DNA of 33,828 nt from CAKSQF01 sp051867915 (GTDB lineage Bacteria; Bacillota; Clostridia; Oscillospirales; CAG-272). Each line of letters begins with the position of its first letter. Position 1 is the stretch's first letter. The position numbers were made by a program, and so were the translations under genes. Below the pieces are notes generated by a model, which saw only the letters and a list, made by a program, of their open reading frames with translations, was not told the origin of the DNA and ran no database searches. This document shows positions 1 to 8,740 of this stretch, one piece after another. The DNA is taken from contig JBJDZJ010000167.1 in the NCBI GenBank assembly GCA_051867915.1, positions 1 to 33,828 of the forward strand, in the 5' to 3' direction.

Positions 1-2681
1 GCGGCTCCAAGCCGTATCCCGTGAAGGAACCCTTTTTGGATCTGCTGAAATCCTCCATTAACACCTTCCTCAACGCCTTCACCTTCCCCGATAAGACCAT
101 GTACCCCTGCGCAAGCTGTAACGACACCGATTTTGCCAACCTGATGGGAGTCTATCTGGATGCGGTTTTTGCCCCCAACATCTATACATATAAAGAAATC
201 TTCATGCAGGAGGGCTGGCACTACGAGGTCGAGAACGCCGACGATCCCCTGACCTATCGGGGCGTGGTCTTCAATGAGATGAAGGGCTCCTACTCCTCTG
301 TGGAGACCCATGTTTATGAGCATCTCAAGCAGGCACTCTTCCCCGATACGCTGTACCGTCATTCCTCCGGCGGCGATCCCGTCCATATTCCCGATCTGAC
401 CTATGAGCAGTTCCTGAACGCCCACAGAAAATATTATCATCCCGAAAACTCCTTCCTCTATCTGTACGGTAAGATGGACATCGAGGAGCGGCTTGCCTAT
501 ATCGACAGAGAGTATCTGTCCTCCTTCACCCGTACCGGAACCTTTGTGGATATTCCCATGCAGTCCCCTGTGGTGAATATGGATGTCACCGGCGAATATG
601 CCGTCGGCGAGTCCGATCCGCTGGAGAAGAACAGCTACATCTCCCACGCATTTGTCGTGGGCAGATTCGACGAAGCGGAAAAGATGCTGGCTCTGCGGAT
701 TCTGTCCTCCGCTCTGGCGTCCACCAATGAGTCCCCTCTCAAAAAGGCGGTGCTTGCCGCAGGTCTGGGCGACGATCTGTATGTCTTCCTGAACGACGGC
801 ATTGCCCAGCCCTATCTGGAGTTCCAGCTCTGCAAGTGCGATGCCGATAAAAAGGACGCCTTTCTGGCACTTCTGACCTCCGAGCTTGAAAAATATGTCC
901 GGGAAGGAATCGACAAGAAGATTCTCCTTGCCGAGATCAATCAGACCGAATTCCACCTGCGGGAGGGTAAGCAGGGCGGTATGCCCGCCGGACTGTCCTA
1001 CGGTCTGGATATTATGGACGGCTGGCTGTACGGAGGCAGACCCGAGACCTATCTGGTCTACGAGGATGCCATTGCCAACATCCGAAAGGGCGTGGAAGGA
1101 CGCTATTTTGAGGATCTCATTGAGAAATATGTTCTGAACGGAACCCATAAGGCTCTGGTGGTCATTACGCCCTCCAAGACCAAGGGTCAGGAGGATGCCA
1201 AAGCGGAGGCTCTGCGTCTGGAAGAACATAAAAAGTCCCTGTCCCACGGTCAGATTGAAGATCTGATCGCAGAGAATCAGAAGCTTATCGAGCATCAGAA
1301 AAGAGAGGATACCCCCGAACAGATTGCCACCCTTCCCAGACTGTCCCTGTCCGATGTCAAGGACGAGATCACACCGCTTCCGCTGGAGAAGCGGGAACTG
1401 GGAGGCTATCCCGTTCTGTGGACCAACATCCCCACCAAGAAGATTGCTTATCTGAACTATTACTTTGATCTGTCCTCTCTGGCACCCGAATACCGTCCCT
1501 ATGCACCTTTGTATGCCGATCTGCTGGGTCAGATTGCCACCGAGCATTATTCTGCCGCCGACCTGGACGCAGAGATCAAGACCAAGATGGGTGCCTTCTC
1601 CACCTTCACTCAGGTGTTTACCGATCGCACCGATATTGATAAGGTGACCCCCGTCCTGACCGTCCGCATTTCGGTGCTGGAAAGCGGACTTGCCGACGCC
1701 GTCGCTCTGGCAGGCGAGATCCTGACCGCATCAAAGCCCGAACGGGAAACCGTCGGACCCATCGTCCTGCAAACCAAGAACTGGATGCAACAGAACATCA
1801 GCCAGCGGGGCGATTCCTTCGCCATTACCCGTGTCAAATCCTATCACACGGTGGACGGCGCATACAACGAGCTGTTCGGCGGCATCTCCTACTACCGTTT
1901 CCTGAGCGACCTTTGCGACAAAATCAAGACCGATTATGACAGCGTGCAAAAGGGCTTTGCCGCCGTTGCAGACTGCGTGAAGGCAGAGAACCTGACCGTC
2001 GGACTGACCGGTGAGGAGTCGGCATACAACCTCCTTGCCGCATCCCTTCCCGTCTTCGAGCGGGGAGAGAAGAAGCCTGCCGCACCCGCACCCGTCCCCG
2101 TCTATACCGAAAATGAGGCCTTCATCGTGCCGGCAGGGGTCAACTATGTGGTCAGCGGATGCAATTTCATCAAGGAGGGCTTGGCGTACAGCGGCTCCAT
2201 GCAGGTTCTGTCCAGGATCCTGACCTACGACTACCTCTGGAACGAAATCCGTGTCCGGGGCGGCGCATACGGAACCGGATTCTCCACAGGCTTTACGGGC
2301 GATGTGCTGTTCTCCTCCTATCGGGATCCCAATGTGGGCGGAACGCTGGAGAATTATCGGAAAACCGTGGACTATCTCGCCGGTTTCTCGGAGAAGGTTC
2401 CCGATATCACCCAGTATATCATCTCCACTTTGGCAGGCAGTGACCGTCCGCTGACGCCCAAGGATAAGGGATCGAAGGCTCAGTCCTACTACTTCCAGAA
2501 GGTGACCGAGGACTTCCGCAGACAGGTCCGTCATGAGATTCTGTCCACCACCCCGGCAGACATTGAGGCCTTCGGAAAGCTGATTCAAACGGTCTGCGAC
2601 AAGAGACATTTCGCCGTCGTGGGCAATAAGAGCAGAATCGAGGAAGCCGGAGACGCATTCCCCAAGAAGGAAGAAGTATAA
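1..2681 (+). CDS. M16C family zinc metallopeptidase (PreP-like), 5' partial
   Basis: This is the C-terminal part of a presequence-protease/insulinase-type peptidase that degrades peptides in a closed clamshell chamber. The frame is open from base 3, so the apparent GTG start at 21 is not real. The first residues (GSKPYPVKEPFLDLLKSS, then FLNAFTFPDKTMYPCAS) match the PreP region that directly follows the HxxEH zinc motif, so that motif should lie a few codons outside the window. The segment GVVFNEMKG (about residue 90) carries the Glu expected to be the third zinc ligand. About 890 codons are present against roughly 970 for the family, including the linker helix region near residues 390-430, the M16C-associated domain and the C-terminal inactive half. 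It ends at TAA, 118 bases before a convergent gene. Family assignment is confident; the cellular substrate is unknown. Confidence 0.93.
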   Translation, partial: GSKPYPVKEPFLDLLKSSINTFLNAFTFPDKTMYPCASCNDTDFANLMGVYLDAVFAPNIYTYKEIFMQEGWHYEVENADDPLTYRGVVFNEMKGSYSSVETHVYEHLKQALFPDTLYRHSSGGDPVHIPDLTYEQFLNAHRKYYHPENSFLYLYGKMDIEERLAYIDREYLSSFTRTGTFVDIPMQSPVVNMDVTGEYAVGESDPLEKNSYISHAFVVGRFDEAEKMLALRILSSALASTNESPLKKAVLAAGLGDDLYVFLNDGIAQPYLEFQLCKCDADKKDAFLALLTSELEKYVREGIDKKILLAEINQTEFHLREGKQGGMPAGLSYGLDIMDGWLYGGRPETYLVYEDAIANIRKGVEGRYFEDLIEKYVLNGTHKALVVITPSKTKGQEDAKAEALRLEEHKKSLSHGQIEDLIAENQKLIEHQKREDTPEQIATLPRLSLSDVKDEITPLPLEKRELGGYPVLWTNIPTKKIAYLNYYFDLSSLAPEYRPYAPLYADLLGQIATEHYSAADLDAEIKTKMGAFSTFTQVFTDRTDIDKVTPVLTVRISVLESGLADAVALAGEILTASKPERETVGPIVLQTKNWMQQNISQRGDSFAITRVKSYHTVDGAYNELFGGISYYRFLSDLCDKIKTDYDSVQKGFAAVADCVKAENLTVGLTGEESAYNLLAASLPVFERGEKKPAAPAPVPVYTENEAFIVPAGVNYVVSGCNFIKEGLAYSGSMQVLSRILTYDYLWNEIRVRGGAYGTGFSTGFTGDVLFSSYRDPNVGGTLENYRKTVDYLAGFSEKVPDITQYIISTLAGSDRPLTPKDKGSKAQSYYFQKVTEDFRRQVRHEILSTTPADIEAFGKLIQTVCDKRHFAVVGNKSRIEEAGDAFPKKEEV

Positions 2682-2688
2682 AATGAGA

Positions 2689-2717
2689 CCCCGGGAATCT
2701 TTTACAGGTTCCCGGGG
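2689..2717 (+). terminator. Hairpin between convergent genes
   Basis: A perfect 9-bp inverted repeat (CCCCGGGAA / TTCCCGGGG) with an 11-base loop starts 8 bases after the M16C stop codon. There is no long T run after it, so it is a weak or imperfect intrinsic terminator. It sits between two convergent genes and could serve either strand. Confidence 0.5.
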
Positions 2718-2799
2718 GATCTATTTGATGTTCATGTCCTGTGGGACTGCCGTCAGAATACGGCGATAAGGGAAATTTGGTTTCAGGTGCGAAAAACCG

Positions 2800-4185
2800 T
2801 CACTCTTCGGTGTTTGCTCCATTCGACGATTCGGCTTCCATCCTCTTTTTCTCTTTTTTCTGGCGGGAGATGGCGGCAAGTTCCTTGATAAGGGTGAAGA
2901 TCACGGCAAAGATCGGCACGCCGAAAAACATACCGAAGAAACCGAACAGTCCGCCCATGGTGATGATGGCGATCATGATCCAGACGGGGGGGAGCTCCAA
3001 AGAGTCACCCAGAATGAAGGGACCGATCAGATTTCCGTCCAACTGCTGGATGACGATAATCATCACGATAAACAGAATCACTTTTGAAGGGTCGGAGATC
3101 AGGATGATTAGGGCGGAGGGAATGGCGCCGATGAAGGGACCGAAGAAGGGAATGATGTTGGTAATACCCACGATCAGCGCAATCATGGCGGCATAGGGGA
3201 TTTGGAAGATGGAGAAGAGGATGAAGGACAGAATGCCGATGATGATCGAGTCCACGATTTTGCCCTCGATGAATTTGCCGAACTTGGAATCCACATCCTT
3301 GATGATGAACTTGATCCAGTAGCAAACCTTGTCGGGGAAGAAGCTGTTCATCAGGCTTTTGAATTGGGAAAACAGAAGATCTTTGGAGGACAGAAAATAG
3401 ATGGCGAAGATCAAACCGATGATCCAGTCGTAAACGGTCTTGTAGATGCTGGTGATTGCGGTGAACAGATAGTTGGGAGCCTTTACGAGGATGGACAGAA
3501 CCACATCCTGGAACTGTTTTAAAATGGAAGCCAGATCCAGTCCGTTTTCGGTCATGAGAGTGTAGATTTCGGAGAGGGTTTCATTGTTCTGAATTTTTGC
3601 GAGGAAGGCGTCCAGTTTGATGGACTGAATGCGGACGGTCAGATCGTAGAGCGTATGTCCCAGCTGAGGGACGACAACCCAACCCAGCAGCACGAGAACG
3701 AGGATGAACAGCAGAAAGGTGCAGAGGATAGACAGTCCGCGGAATCGGTGGGCTTTGAAGACCGGTTCCTTGCGCTTGAAGGTGCGGTTCCCGATTTTAC
3801 GGGTGGGGTTCTGACGGTATTTTTCCAGCCTGACCTCAAAGTCGGCACGGCGGAGCTGTTGGTATTCCTTGCCGGATTCGTCAAAAAGTTCGGCAATGGG
3901 CATACCGGCGCTTTCTTTTTTTGCCTTTTTCTGCTTTTCCAGTACCTTTTTTCGGGTATCGTTCCGGACAAAAACCCAGTTTTCGAAGAAGCAGACAATG
4001 GGATCCAGAATGTAAGCGATAACCGCACCGATAAAGATTTTGGAAATAATGCTGTGTAAAGTGGCGGAAAGAGATTCAAAGCGGCCCTTGTCCAGCGACA
4101 GCAGAAGATAGATACAGACAACGGCGAACAGAATCACCAGACAGGCATAAAACGCAACGGTTGTGTATTTTTTGTTGAACTTCAT
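2800..4185 (-). CDS. AI-2E family transporter (PerM/YtvI-like membrane protein)
   Basis: A 461-residue polytopic membrane protein of the AI-2E/PerM family. Members are putative small-molecule or ion exporters; the AI-2 function is shown for only a few. It has two N-terminal hydrophobic segments (about residues 10-30 and 45-65), then a highly charged cytoplasmic insertion (about 75-145, Lys/Arg/Glu rich), further membrane segments, and the conserved C-terminal block with GITNIIPFFGPFIGAIPS and the following QQLDGNLIGPFILG. The charged insertion between the second and third membrane segments is unusually long for the family. The ATG is preceded on the minus strand by AGGAGGAAATCC, a good ribosome binding site. 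It is transcribed alone from its own promoter (4252-4280), divergent from the DUF362 gene. Confidence 0.9.
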   Translation of the reverse strand: MKFNKKYTTVAFYACLVILFAVVCIYLLLSLDKGRFESLSATLHSIISKIFIGAVIAYILDPIVCFFENWVFVRNDTRKKVLEKQKKAKKESAGMPIAELFDESGKEYQQLRRADFEVRLEKYRQNPTRKIGNRTFKRKEPVFKAHRFRGLSILCTFLLFILVLVLLGWVVVPQLGHTLYDLTVRIQSIKLDAFLAKIQNNETLSEIYTLMTENGLDLASILKQFQDVVLSILVKAPNYLFTAITSIYKTVYDWIIGLIFAIYFLSSKDLLFSQFKSLMNSFFPDKVCYWIKFIIKDVDSKFGKFIEGKIVDSIIIGILSFILFSIFQIPYAAMIALIVGITNIIPFFGPFIGAIPSALIILISDPSKVILFIVMIIVIQQLDGNLIGPFILGDSLELPPVWIMIAIITMGGLFGFFGMFFGVPIFAVIFTLIKELAAISRQKKEKKRMEAESSNGANTEE

Positions 4186-4251
4186 GGATTTCCTCCTAAT
4201 GGCAACAATGAACCGGACCCTCCGTTCACAGCACGGAGCTACTCTGCCTCT

Positions 4252-4280
4252 ATTCTACCTCTTTCAGAAGAAAATGTCAA
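4252..4280 (-). promoter_or_regulatory. Sigma-A promoter of the AI-2E gene
   Basis: On the minus strand this reads TTGACA, a 17-base spacer, then TAGAAT. The -10 box lies about 65 bases upstream of the ATG at 4185. Its -35 box is only about 20 bases from the -35 box of the divergent promoter at 4300-4328. Confidence 0.7.
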
Positions 4281-4299
4281 GTTGTCTTTCGAAAATCTA

Positions 4300-4328
4300 T
4301 TGAAAAATTTCCGAATTTGTGATAGAAT
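4300..4328 (+). promoter_or_regulatory. Sigma-A promoter of the DUF362-ispE unit
   Basis: TTGAAA, a 17-base spacer and TAGAAT lie about 75 bases upstream of the ATG at 4405. The leader contains a GC-rich potential hairpin at about 4341-4374 (TTTCCGC / GCGGGAAA around a CGAA loop) of unknown role. Confidence 0.7.
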
Positions 4329-4404
4329 ACACTCATAAATCCGCCCTTTCCGCCGAAGCGGGAAAATCGGGCAGATTCCATTCTTTTTCAGTACGGAGGC
4401 TTCC

Positions 4405-5550
4405 ATGTCAGATTCCCAAGACCGAGTGTTCCTTTGCAAAAAGGAAAGCTATGACCCCGATTCCCTGATTCCCGCCCTGTCCGTCTTTTTCGACGGCATG
4501 GGTCTTGACAAGAACTTTTTTGCGGGCAAAAAGGTAGTCATAAAGCCCAATCTGGTGCGAAAAATGGACGCATCTCTGGCGGGGACCACCCATCCCGCCC
4601 TTTTGACGGCAGTGGCAGCCGTCCTGAAGGAACGGGGAGCGCAGGACATCCTGCTGGCTGAAAGCCCCGGCGGAATTTATACCGAAAACGCTCTGCGGGC
4701 CGCCTATCGGGTGTGCGGAATGGAAAAGGCGGCAGAAGATGCGGGCATCGGACTGAACTATGACACCTCATGGCGGGAACTGGATGCTCCGGACGGAGTC
4801 AAGTCCAAACTCTTCCATATTATTACGCCCATTGCCGATGCCGATGTCATCGTCAATCTTTGCAAACTGAAATCCCATGGGCTGACCACCATGACGGCGG
4901 CGGTGAAAAACTATTTCGGCACCGTTCCGGGGACGGAAAAATTCGAAATGCACGCCAGATTCCCCGATCTGACCGATTTTTCCGGGATGCTGGTGGATCT
5001 CTGCCGCCTTCATACCACCCGGGCGACAACGGTCAACATCGTAGACGCCATTGTGGGCATGGAGGGCAACGGCCCCACAAACGGGACTCCCCGTAAAATC
5101 GGTCTGCTGGGGGCGTCGCTGAATCCCTTTGCGCTGGACTTTGTCTGTCAGCAGATTCTCTGCATGGAGGGGAAGGTCCGGATGCTGGACATTGCCGCAG
5201 AGCGAGGATATTTCCGTCCGGACAGGATCGAGGTCATCGGCGAACGGGTGGAGGATGTAAAGATCCCCGATTTCAAGCTGCCCGACAGTTCCATTCAGGT
5301 TACCAGCGTCCTTACCAACATCCGGTTTCTCAAAATCTTCGAACCGAGACCGTCCATCGACCGCTCGGTTTGCATCGGATGCGGTGAATGTGTCCGCTCC
5401 TGCCCCAAGAAGACCATTACCCTGAACAAGAAAAAGCGGCGTGCGGAAATTCATCCGTCCGCCTGTATCCGTTGCTTCTGCTGTCAGGAGCTTTGCCCCC
5501 ACGATGCCGTGCGGATCAAGCGCAACCCTTTGTTGAAGTGGATCAAATAA
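4405..5550 (+). CDS. DUF362 domain protein with C-terminal 2x[4Fe-4S] ferredoxin domain
   Basis: A 381-residue cytoplasmic protein. Residues about 40-290 form a DUF362 domain (KVVIKPNLVRKMD near the start, then VNLCKLKSHGLTTMTAAVKN and the NGTPRKIGLLGAS segment). The C-terminal 65 residues hold two ferredoxin cluster motifs, CIGCGECVRSCP and CIRCFCCQELCP. DUF362 proteins with this layout are presumed iron-sulfur redox proteins, but their reaction is not established. CGGAGG precedes the ATG by 5 bases. It has its own consensus-like promoter and is followed after 34 bases by ispE, so the two are probably co-transcribed. ispE makes precursor for the MEP isoprenoid pathway, which contains Fe-S enzymes; a functional link is only a guess. 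Confidence 0.88.
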   Translation: MSDSQDRVFLCKKESYDPDSLIPALSVFFDGMGLDKNFFAGKKVVIKPNLVRKMDASLAGTTHPALLTAVAAVLKERGAQDILLAESPGGIYTENALRAAYRVCGMEKAAEDAGIGLNYDTSWRELDAPDGVKSKLFHIITPIADADVIVNLCKLKSHGLTTMTAAVKNYFGTVPGTEKFEMHARFPDLTDFSGMLVDLCRLHTTRATTVNIVDAIVGMEGNGPTNGTPRKIGLLGASLNPFALDFVCQQILCMEGKVRMLDIAAERGYFRPDRIEVIGERVEDVKIPDFKLPDSSIQVTSVLTNIRFLKIFEPRPSIDRSVCIGCGECVRSCPKKTITLNKKKRRAEIHPSACIRCFCCQELCPHDAVRIKRNPLLKWIK

Positions 5551-5584
5551 CCGCAGTATATCAAGAGAAAGGAACCGTTATATC

Positions 5585-6445
5585 ATGAACGATAGTCAGA
5601 CCGTTTTTTGCCCTGCCAAGATCAATCTCTTTCTGGAAGTGCTGGACCGAAGGGCAGACGGATACCATAACATTGACACGGTTATGCAGTCGGTGAACCT
5701 GTGCGACACTGTCCGGATCAGGCTGACGGACGGGACGGGCAGGATCGGTCTGGAATGTACCGAGCCGACGCTGCCCACCGACAGAAGGAATATCGCCTAT
5801 CTGGCGGGCGAGCGCTATCTGGCGGCGGCAGGCAGACAGGATCTGGATCTTCACATCGCCATTGAGAAGAAGATTCCCCTGGCGGCGGGACTTGCCGGCG
5901 GATCTGCCGATGCGGCGGGGGTCCTGATCGGACTGGATCGCATTCTCCACGCCGTTTCGCCCGACGAACTGGGCGTGCTTGCCAAATCCATCGGCGCCGA
6001 TGTCCCCTTCTGTATGCGGTGCGGATGCGCAAGGGCCGGAGGAATCGGCGAAATTCTCACCCCGGTGACGCCCCTGTCCCCCGAATATACGATTGTGGTC
6101 GCCAAAGGCGGAGAAGGAGTCTCGACCAAGGAAGCGTATGAGGCGTTGGATGCCGACTGCGGAAGGCTGTCGGCGGCTCCCATGGCGGATGCCCTGAATC
6201 GGGAGGATGTGGGAGAGGTCTGCGATCGGCTGTACAACGCCTTTGAGAAGGTGGTTCCGAAGGTGCGTCCCATGGTGGGATTTGCCAAAAACGCCATGCT
6301 CCACGGCGGCGCCATGGGCGCTCTGATGAGCGGAAGCGGTCCGTCGGTTTTCGGCATCTTTTACGATCTTGACCGTGCCGAGGCGGTTTGCGAGTATCTG
6401 AAATCCCAAGGCTATGCCGCCTTCGTCTGCGCTCCCGTGCGGTAA
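5585..6445 (+). CDS. ispE: 4-diphosphocytidyl-2-C-methyl-D-erythritol kinase
   Basis: A GHMP-family kinase of 286 residues that phosphorylates the 2-hydroxyl of CDP-methylerythritol with ATP, the fourth step of the MEP pathway to IPP/DMAPP. The three family signatures are visible: CPAKINLFLEVLDRRADGYH at the N-terminus (catalytic Lys in AKINL), the glycine-rich ATP loop PLAAGLAGGSADAAG at about residues 98-112, and the late GHMP motif LMSGSGPSVFGIF near residue 252. Length is typical. AAAGGA lies upstream of the ATG. It is the second gene after the DUF362 gene. A large palindromic repeat 150 bases downstream may end the transcript. Confidence 0.96.
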   Translation: MNDSQTVFCPAKINLFLEVLDRRADGYHNIDTVMQSVNLCDTVRIRLTDGTGRIGLECTEPTLPTDRRNIAYLAGERYLAAAGRQDLDLHIAIEKKIPLAAGLAGGSADAAGVLIGLDRILHAVSPDELGVLAKSIGADVPFCMRCGCARAGGIGEILTPVTPLSPEYTIVVAKGGEGVSTKEAYEALDADCGRLSAAPMADALNREDVGEVCDRLYNAFEKVVPKVRPMVGFAKNAMLHGGAMGALMSGSGPSVFGIFYDLDRAEAVCEYLKSQGYAAFVCAPVR

Positions 6446-6815
6446 AAATAGAAATATCCGGGACTGAAAAAAGTGTAAGGAACAGTCTTCTGCACAAAAG
6501 TTTTCGCCCTGCCGAGCCTGCTTCGGTCAAGGTATACTTAACAGTCAACCTTTGTTTCATGCCGGTCGATGTTGAGAAGGAACAAAAAAATCTGTTGTAG
6601 GGCGGGGGCTTGCTCCCGCCGAAATCCGTTAAAACGAAAGCGAACCTGCATTTATTGATCGAGCGGCGGGAGCAAGCCCCCGCCCTACGGGAACGGTTGA
6701 TCCACTCACGGACGGTCTGCGATGGAATTTCGACTTTTTTGCCGTCCCCGGACCCCACAATAACCGATAAAAACAGGGAACCAATCGGTTTGACTCAAAT
6801 TCCCGGATGATATTG
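6446..6815. other. Intergenic stretch holding a palindromic repeat
   Basis: No convincing gene lies in these 370 bases between convergent ispE and the unrecognised minus-strand gene. The only strong structure is the 92-bp repeat at 6597-6688. A short inverted repeat (AACCGAT / ATCGGTT) lies near 6761-6789. Short open frames here lack ribosome binding sites and mostly read through the repeat. Confidence 0.6.
6597..6688. repeat. REPIN-like palindromic element
   Basis: Two arms of 25 bases (6597-6621 and 6664-6688) are perfect reverse complements separated by 42 bases. Each arm is itself a near-perfect small hairpin (GGCGGGGGC-TT-GCTCCCGCC). Two REP-like hairpins in inverted orientation match the REPIN/BIME architecture, a non-autonomous element normally mobilised by a RAYT (IS200-like) transposase encoded elsewhere. 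It lies between convergent genes, the usual place for such elements. As RNA the whole unit could fold into one long hairpin and end transcription. No transposase gene is present here and no target duplication is evident. Confidence 0.75.
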
Positions 6816-7874
6816 TCATGTTCGGAACAGATCAATGAGAAAATCCTTTTCAAAGCGGGAAAAGACCGCCTTATCGGTGGCCGATTCATAAATTTCGTCG
6901 GATTCTTGCCAGAGTCCGGCGATTTTTTGGCGAATTGCGGCAATCTGCGCGGCAATCCCGTCCTTTTGCTGTCGGACCGAGCGGAGCAGGGGACGGATTT
7001 CCCGAATGTTTTTGTCTGCAAATCGGGCGGCGTTTATCAGTCGGTCCACCCTGTCACAGGGGATTCCCGGCCCCAGATAGGCCCCGACGGAGGGAATCGC
7101 AACCCCGCAGACCTTTCCCGAAAAATCGGTGTATCGGATAAGGGAGATGCCCTCGGCGGTAAGCTGACCGATAATGGCGGACAGAATCTGATGGGCGATG
7201 GGCGGCCGTTCGGAAAGGGCAATCCGAATCCGGGCCCTTTCCATCGGCTCCGAAGAACGGAAAACACCGCTGTCCGAAAGGGTCGAGATGCAGAAATCCG
7301 CTCGCTTGGGAAGCGATTCCCGAGGGGGCTTCATTTTTTTAATCAGACGAAGGGCGAAGGCGTCCAGCTTGTCGGTCAGCAGATAGGGTTCTGCCGCCCG
7401 ACTTTCCAGCGCGTCCAGCGAAAGATAGGCAGAGCGAAGGAGCCGATAGCTTTCGCCGCATTGCCAAAGCCCACCGTCGGCGGCACGAAGAAGGGAAGCG
7501 GTCTTTGACAGTTTATGGGAGTCCGCAAGGGAGTGCAGATCCATGATCCGACAGTCGGCCGTCGGAACATAGGGATTCACCGCCAGCAGGCAAAGCTCAT
7601 CCCCCAGAAGGACGCCGAAGGGAAGGGGTGAATGGTGAAAAAAGAGACGGGTCACCGCAAGGGAGCGATTGTCGGCCTCCCGCTCTGCCCTTGTCAGAAG
7701 GGAAAGTCTCTGCCCCATTCCGCCGCCCGACAGAATGATGACCTTGCAGGGGGTTCTCAGGGGAAGATGGGCGTCCGGACGGGTCGGCTTTTCGGGATAA
7801 TCGACGAACAGACAGCTCCGACCGGATAAAAGGTTTGATCGGTCGGAGGGGGATATATCATCCAAAAACGGCAT
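6816..7874 (-). CDS. Unrecognised protein, 352 residues
   Basis: I do not recognise this protein with confidence. I chose the ATG at 7874 (MPFLDDISPSD) because GGAGG lies 7 bases upstream; a longer frame begins at a TTG that overlaps this site. The protein looks soluble, with no signal or membrane segment. It has a Gly-rich segment after a hydrophobic strand (VIILSGGGMGQRLSLL, about residues 45-60) that resembles a degraded nucleotide-binding loop without the GKS/T. Later comes FHHSPLPFGVLLGD and an Arg/Glu-rich helical C-terminus. The layout vaguely recalls the P-loop family called PRK06851, but that is a guess. It follows the TrmH gene on the same strand after about 70 bases and may be the last gene of that operon. 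Confidence 0.6.
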   Translation of the reverse strand: MPFLDDISPSDRSNLLSGRSCLFVDYPEKPTRPDAHLPLRTPCKVIILSGGGMGQRLSLLTRAEREADNRSLAVTRLFFHHSPLPFGVLLGDELCLLAVNPYVPTADCRIMDLHSLADSHKLSKTASLLRAADGGLWQCGESYRLLRSAYLSLDALESRAAEPYLLTDKLDAFALRLIKKMKPPRESLPKRADFCISTLSDSGVFRSSEPMERARIRIALSERPPIAHQILSAIIGQLTAEGISLIRYTDFSGKVCGVAIPSVGAYLGPGIPCDRVDRLINAARFADKNIREIRPLLRSVRQQKDGIAAQIAAIRQKIAGLWQESDEIYESATDKAVFSRFEKDFLIDLFRT

Positions 7875-7945
7875 AGCTACCTCCAAATCGCAGGGATTTG
7901 TAATAGCATATGCCGTTTGTCTGTTTTTGGCTGTAAATTCTGCGG

Positions 7946-8740
7946 TCAGAATTCCCGTTTGAAGGGATTTTGCCTCAGAACCTCAAAAGAGAGGATGGAT
8001 GCCGCAGAGGCGGCGGACAGGGCGGCGGGAAAATTCCTGCCGTAGTCGATGCGGACCGCTCCGTCGGAGGCGGATCGCAGGACAAAGGAGATGCCTCTTT
8101 TTTCCCCGCCTATCACAATCAGAAGGGGCGCCGACAGATCGGACTCCCACATGGAGACCGAGTTCTCCGCATCGGCGCAGAGGACCCGATATCCGGCGGC
8201 GTGAAAGGAATCGGCAACGGTTTCGGGATCGGCGATCCAAAGGGGAATCTGCTCGGATGCCCCTGCCGAAGCGCGGCAGACCACCCCCGCCGCACTCATC
8301 CAGTTGCGGGGCGGCAGAAGAACGCCGTCCGCCCCTGCGGCGTACAGCGAACGCAGGGCATATCCGAAGTTGTAGGGATCCTCGATTCCGTCCAGGTAAA
8401 AGAAGATGCCCCGCTCCGACAGTACGGCGGGATCGAACTCTGGCAGTGTACGGGCAGAACAGAGGGTCAGGATTCCTCCGTGACTGTCGCCTACCGCAAG
8501 GGCGTCGATGGCTTCCCGATCGGTGTATTCGATTTCGAATCCGTACTGATGGCTTTTGGCACGAATGTAGGACAAATTCCGCCCCAATTCCCGTGTCTTT
8601 TTTTGGTCAAACAGCACCTTCAGCACCTTGCGGTCGGAGACGCCCGATTCGATTCCCGCAATGACGCTTCGGAAGGAGATCATGCCCTCCATCCGATTGC
8701 TTTCGGCAAATTTATCCGATTCCTTGTGAAGCTCAGCCAT
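7946..8740 (-). CDS. TrmH-family (SPOUT) RNA methyltransferase
   Basis: A 264-residue RlmB/TrmH-type enzyme that would 2'-O-methylate rRNA or tRNA with S-adenosylmethionine. Residues 1-100 look like the substrate-binding domain. The SPOUT domain follows with motif 1 (GIEDPYNFGYALRSLYAAGA, including the expected Asn and Arg) and motif 2 (LIVIGGEKRGIS). Motif 3 is deviant: the usual SLN of the SLNVSVA motif aligns with ALS, so the conserved Asn appears to be Ser. The fold should still form the SAM-binding knot. The start overlaps the end of the upstream Ppx/GppA gene by 8 bases, and AAAGGAGG lies before the ATG, so translation is probably coupled. The exact target nucleotide cannot be read from the sequence. 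Confidence 0.87.
   Translation of the reverse strand: MAELHKESDKFAESNRMEGMISFRSVIAGIESGVSDRKVLKVLFDQKKTRELGRNLSYIRAKSHQYGFEIEYTDREAIDALAVGDSHGGILTLCSARTLPEFDPAVLSERGIFFYLDGIEDPYNFGYALRSLYAAGADGVLLPPRNWMSAAGVVCRASAGASEQIPLWIADPETVADSFHAAGYRVLCADAENSVSMWESDLSAPLLIVIGGEKRGISFVLRSASDGAVRIDYGRNFPAALSAASAASILSFEVLRQNPFKREF

Noticed and set aside
1731..2609. A 292-codon minus-strand frame inside the M16C gene.
   Set aside because: It lies fully within a well-supported gene and mirrors its codon structure; a shadow frame.
6597..6688. A complete insertion sequence.
   Set aside because: There is no transposase frame between or beside the arms and the element is only 92 bp; a REPIN-like repeat or terminator is the better reading.
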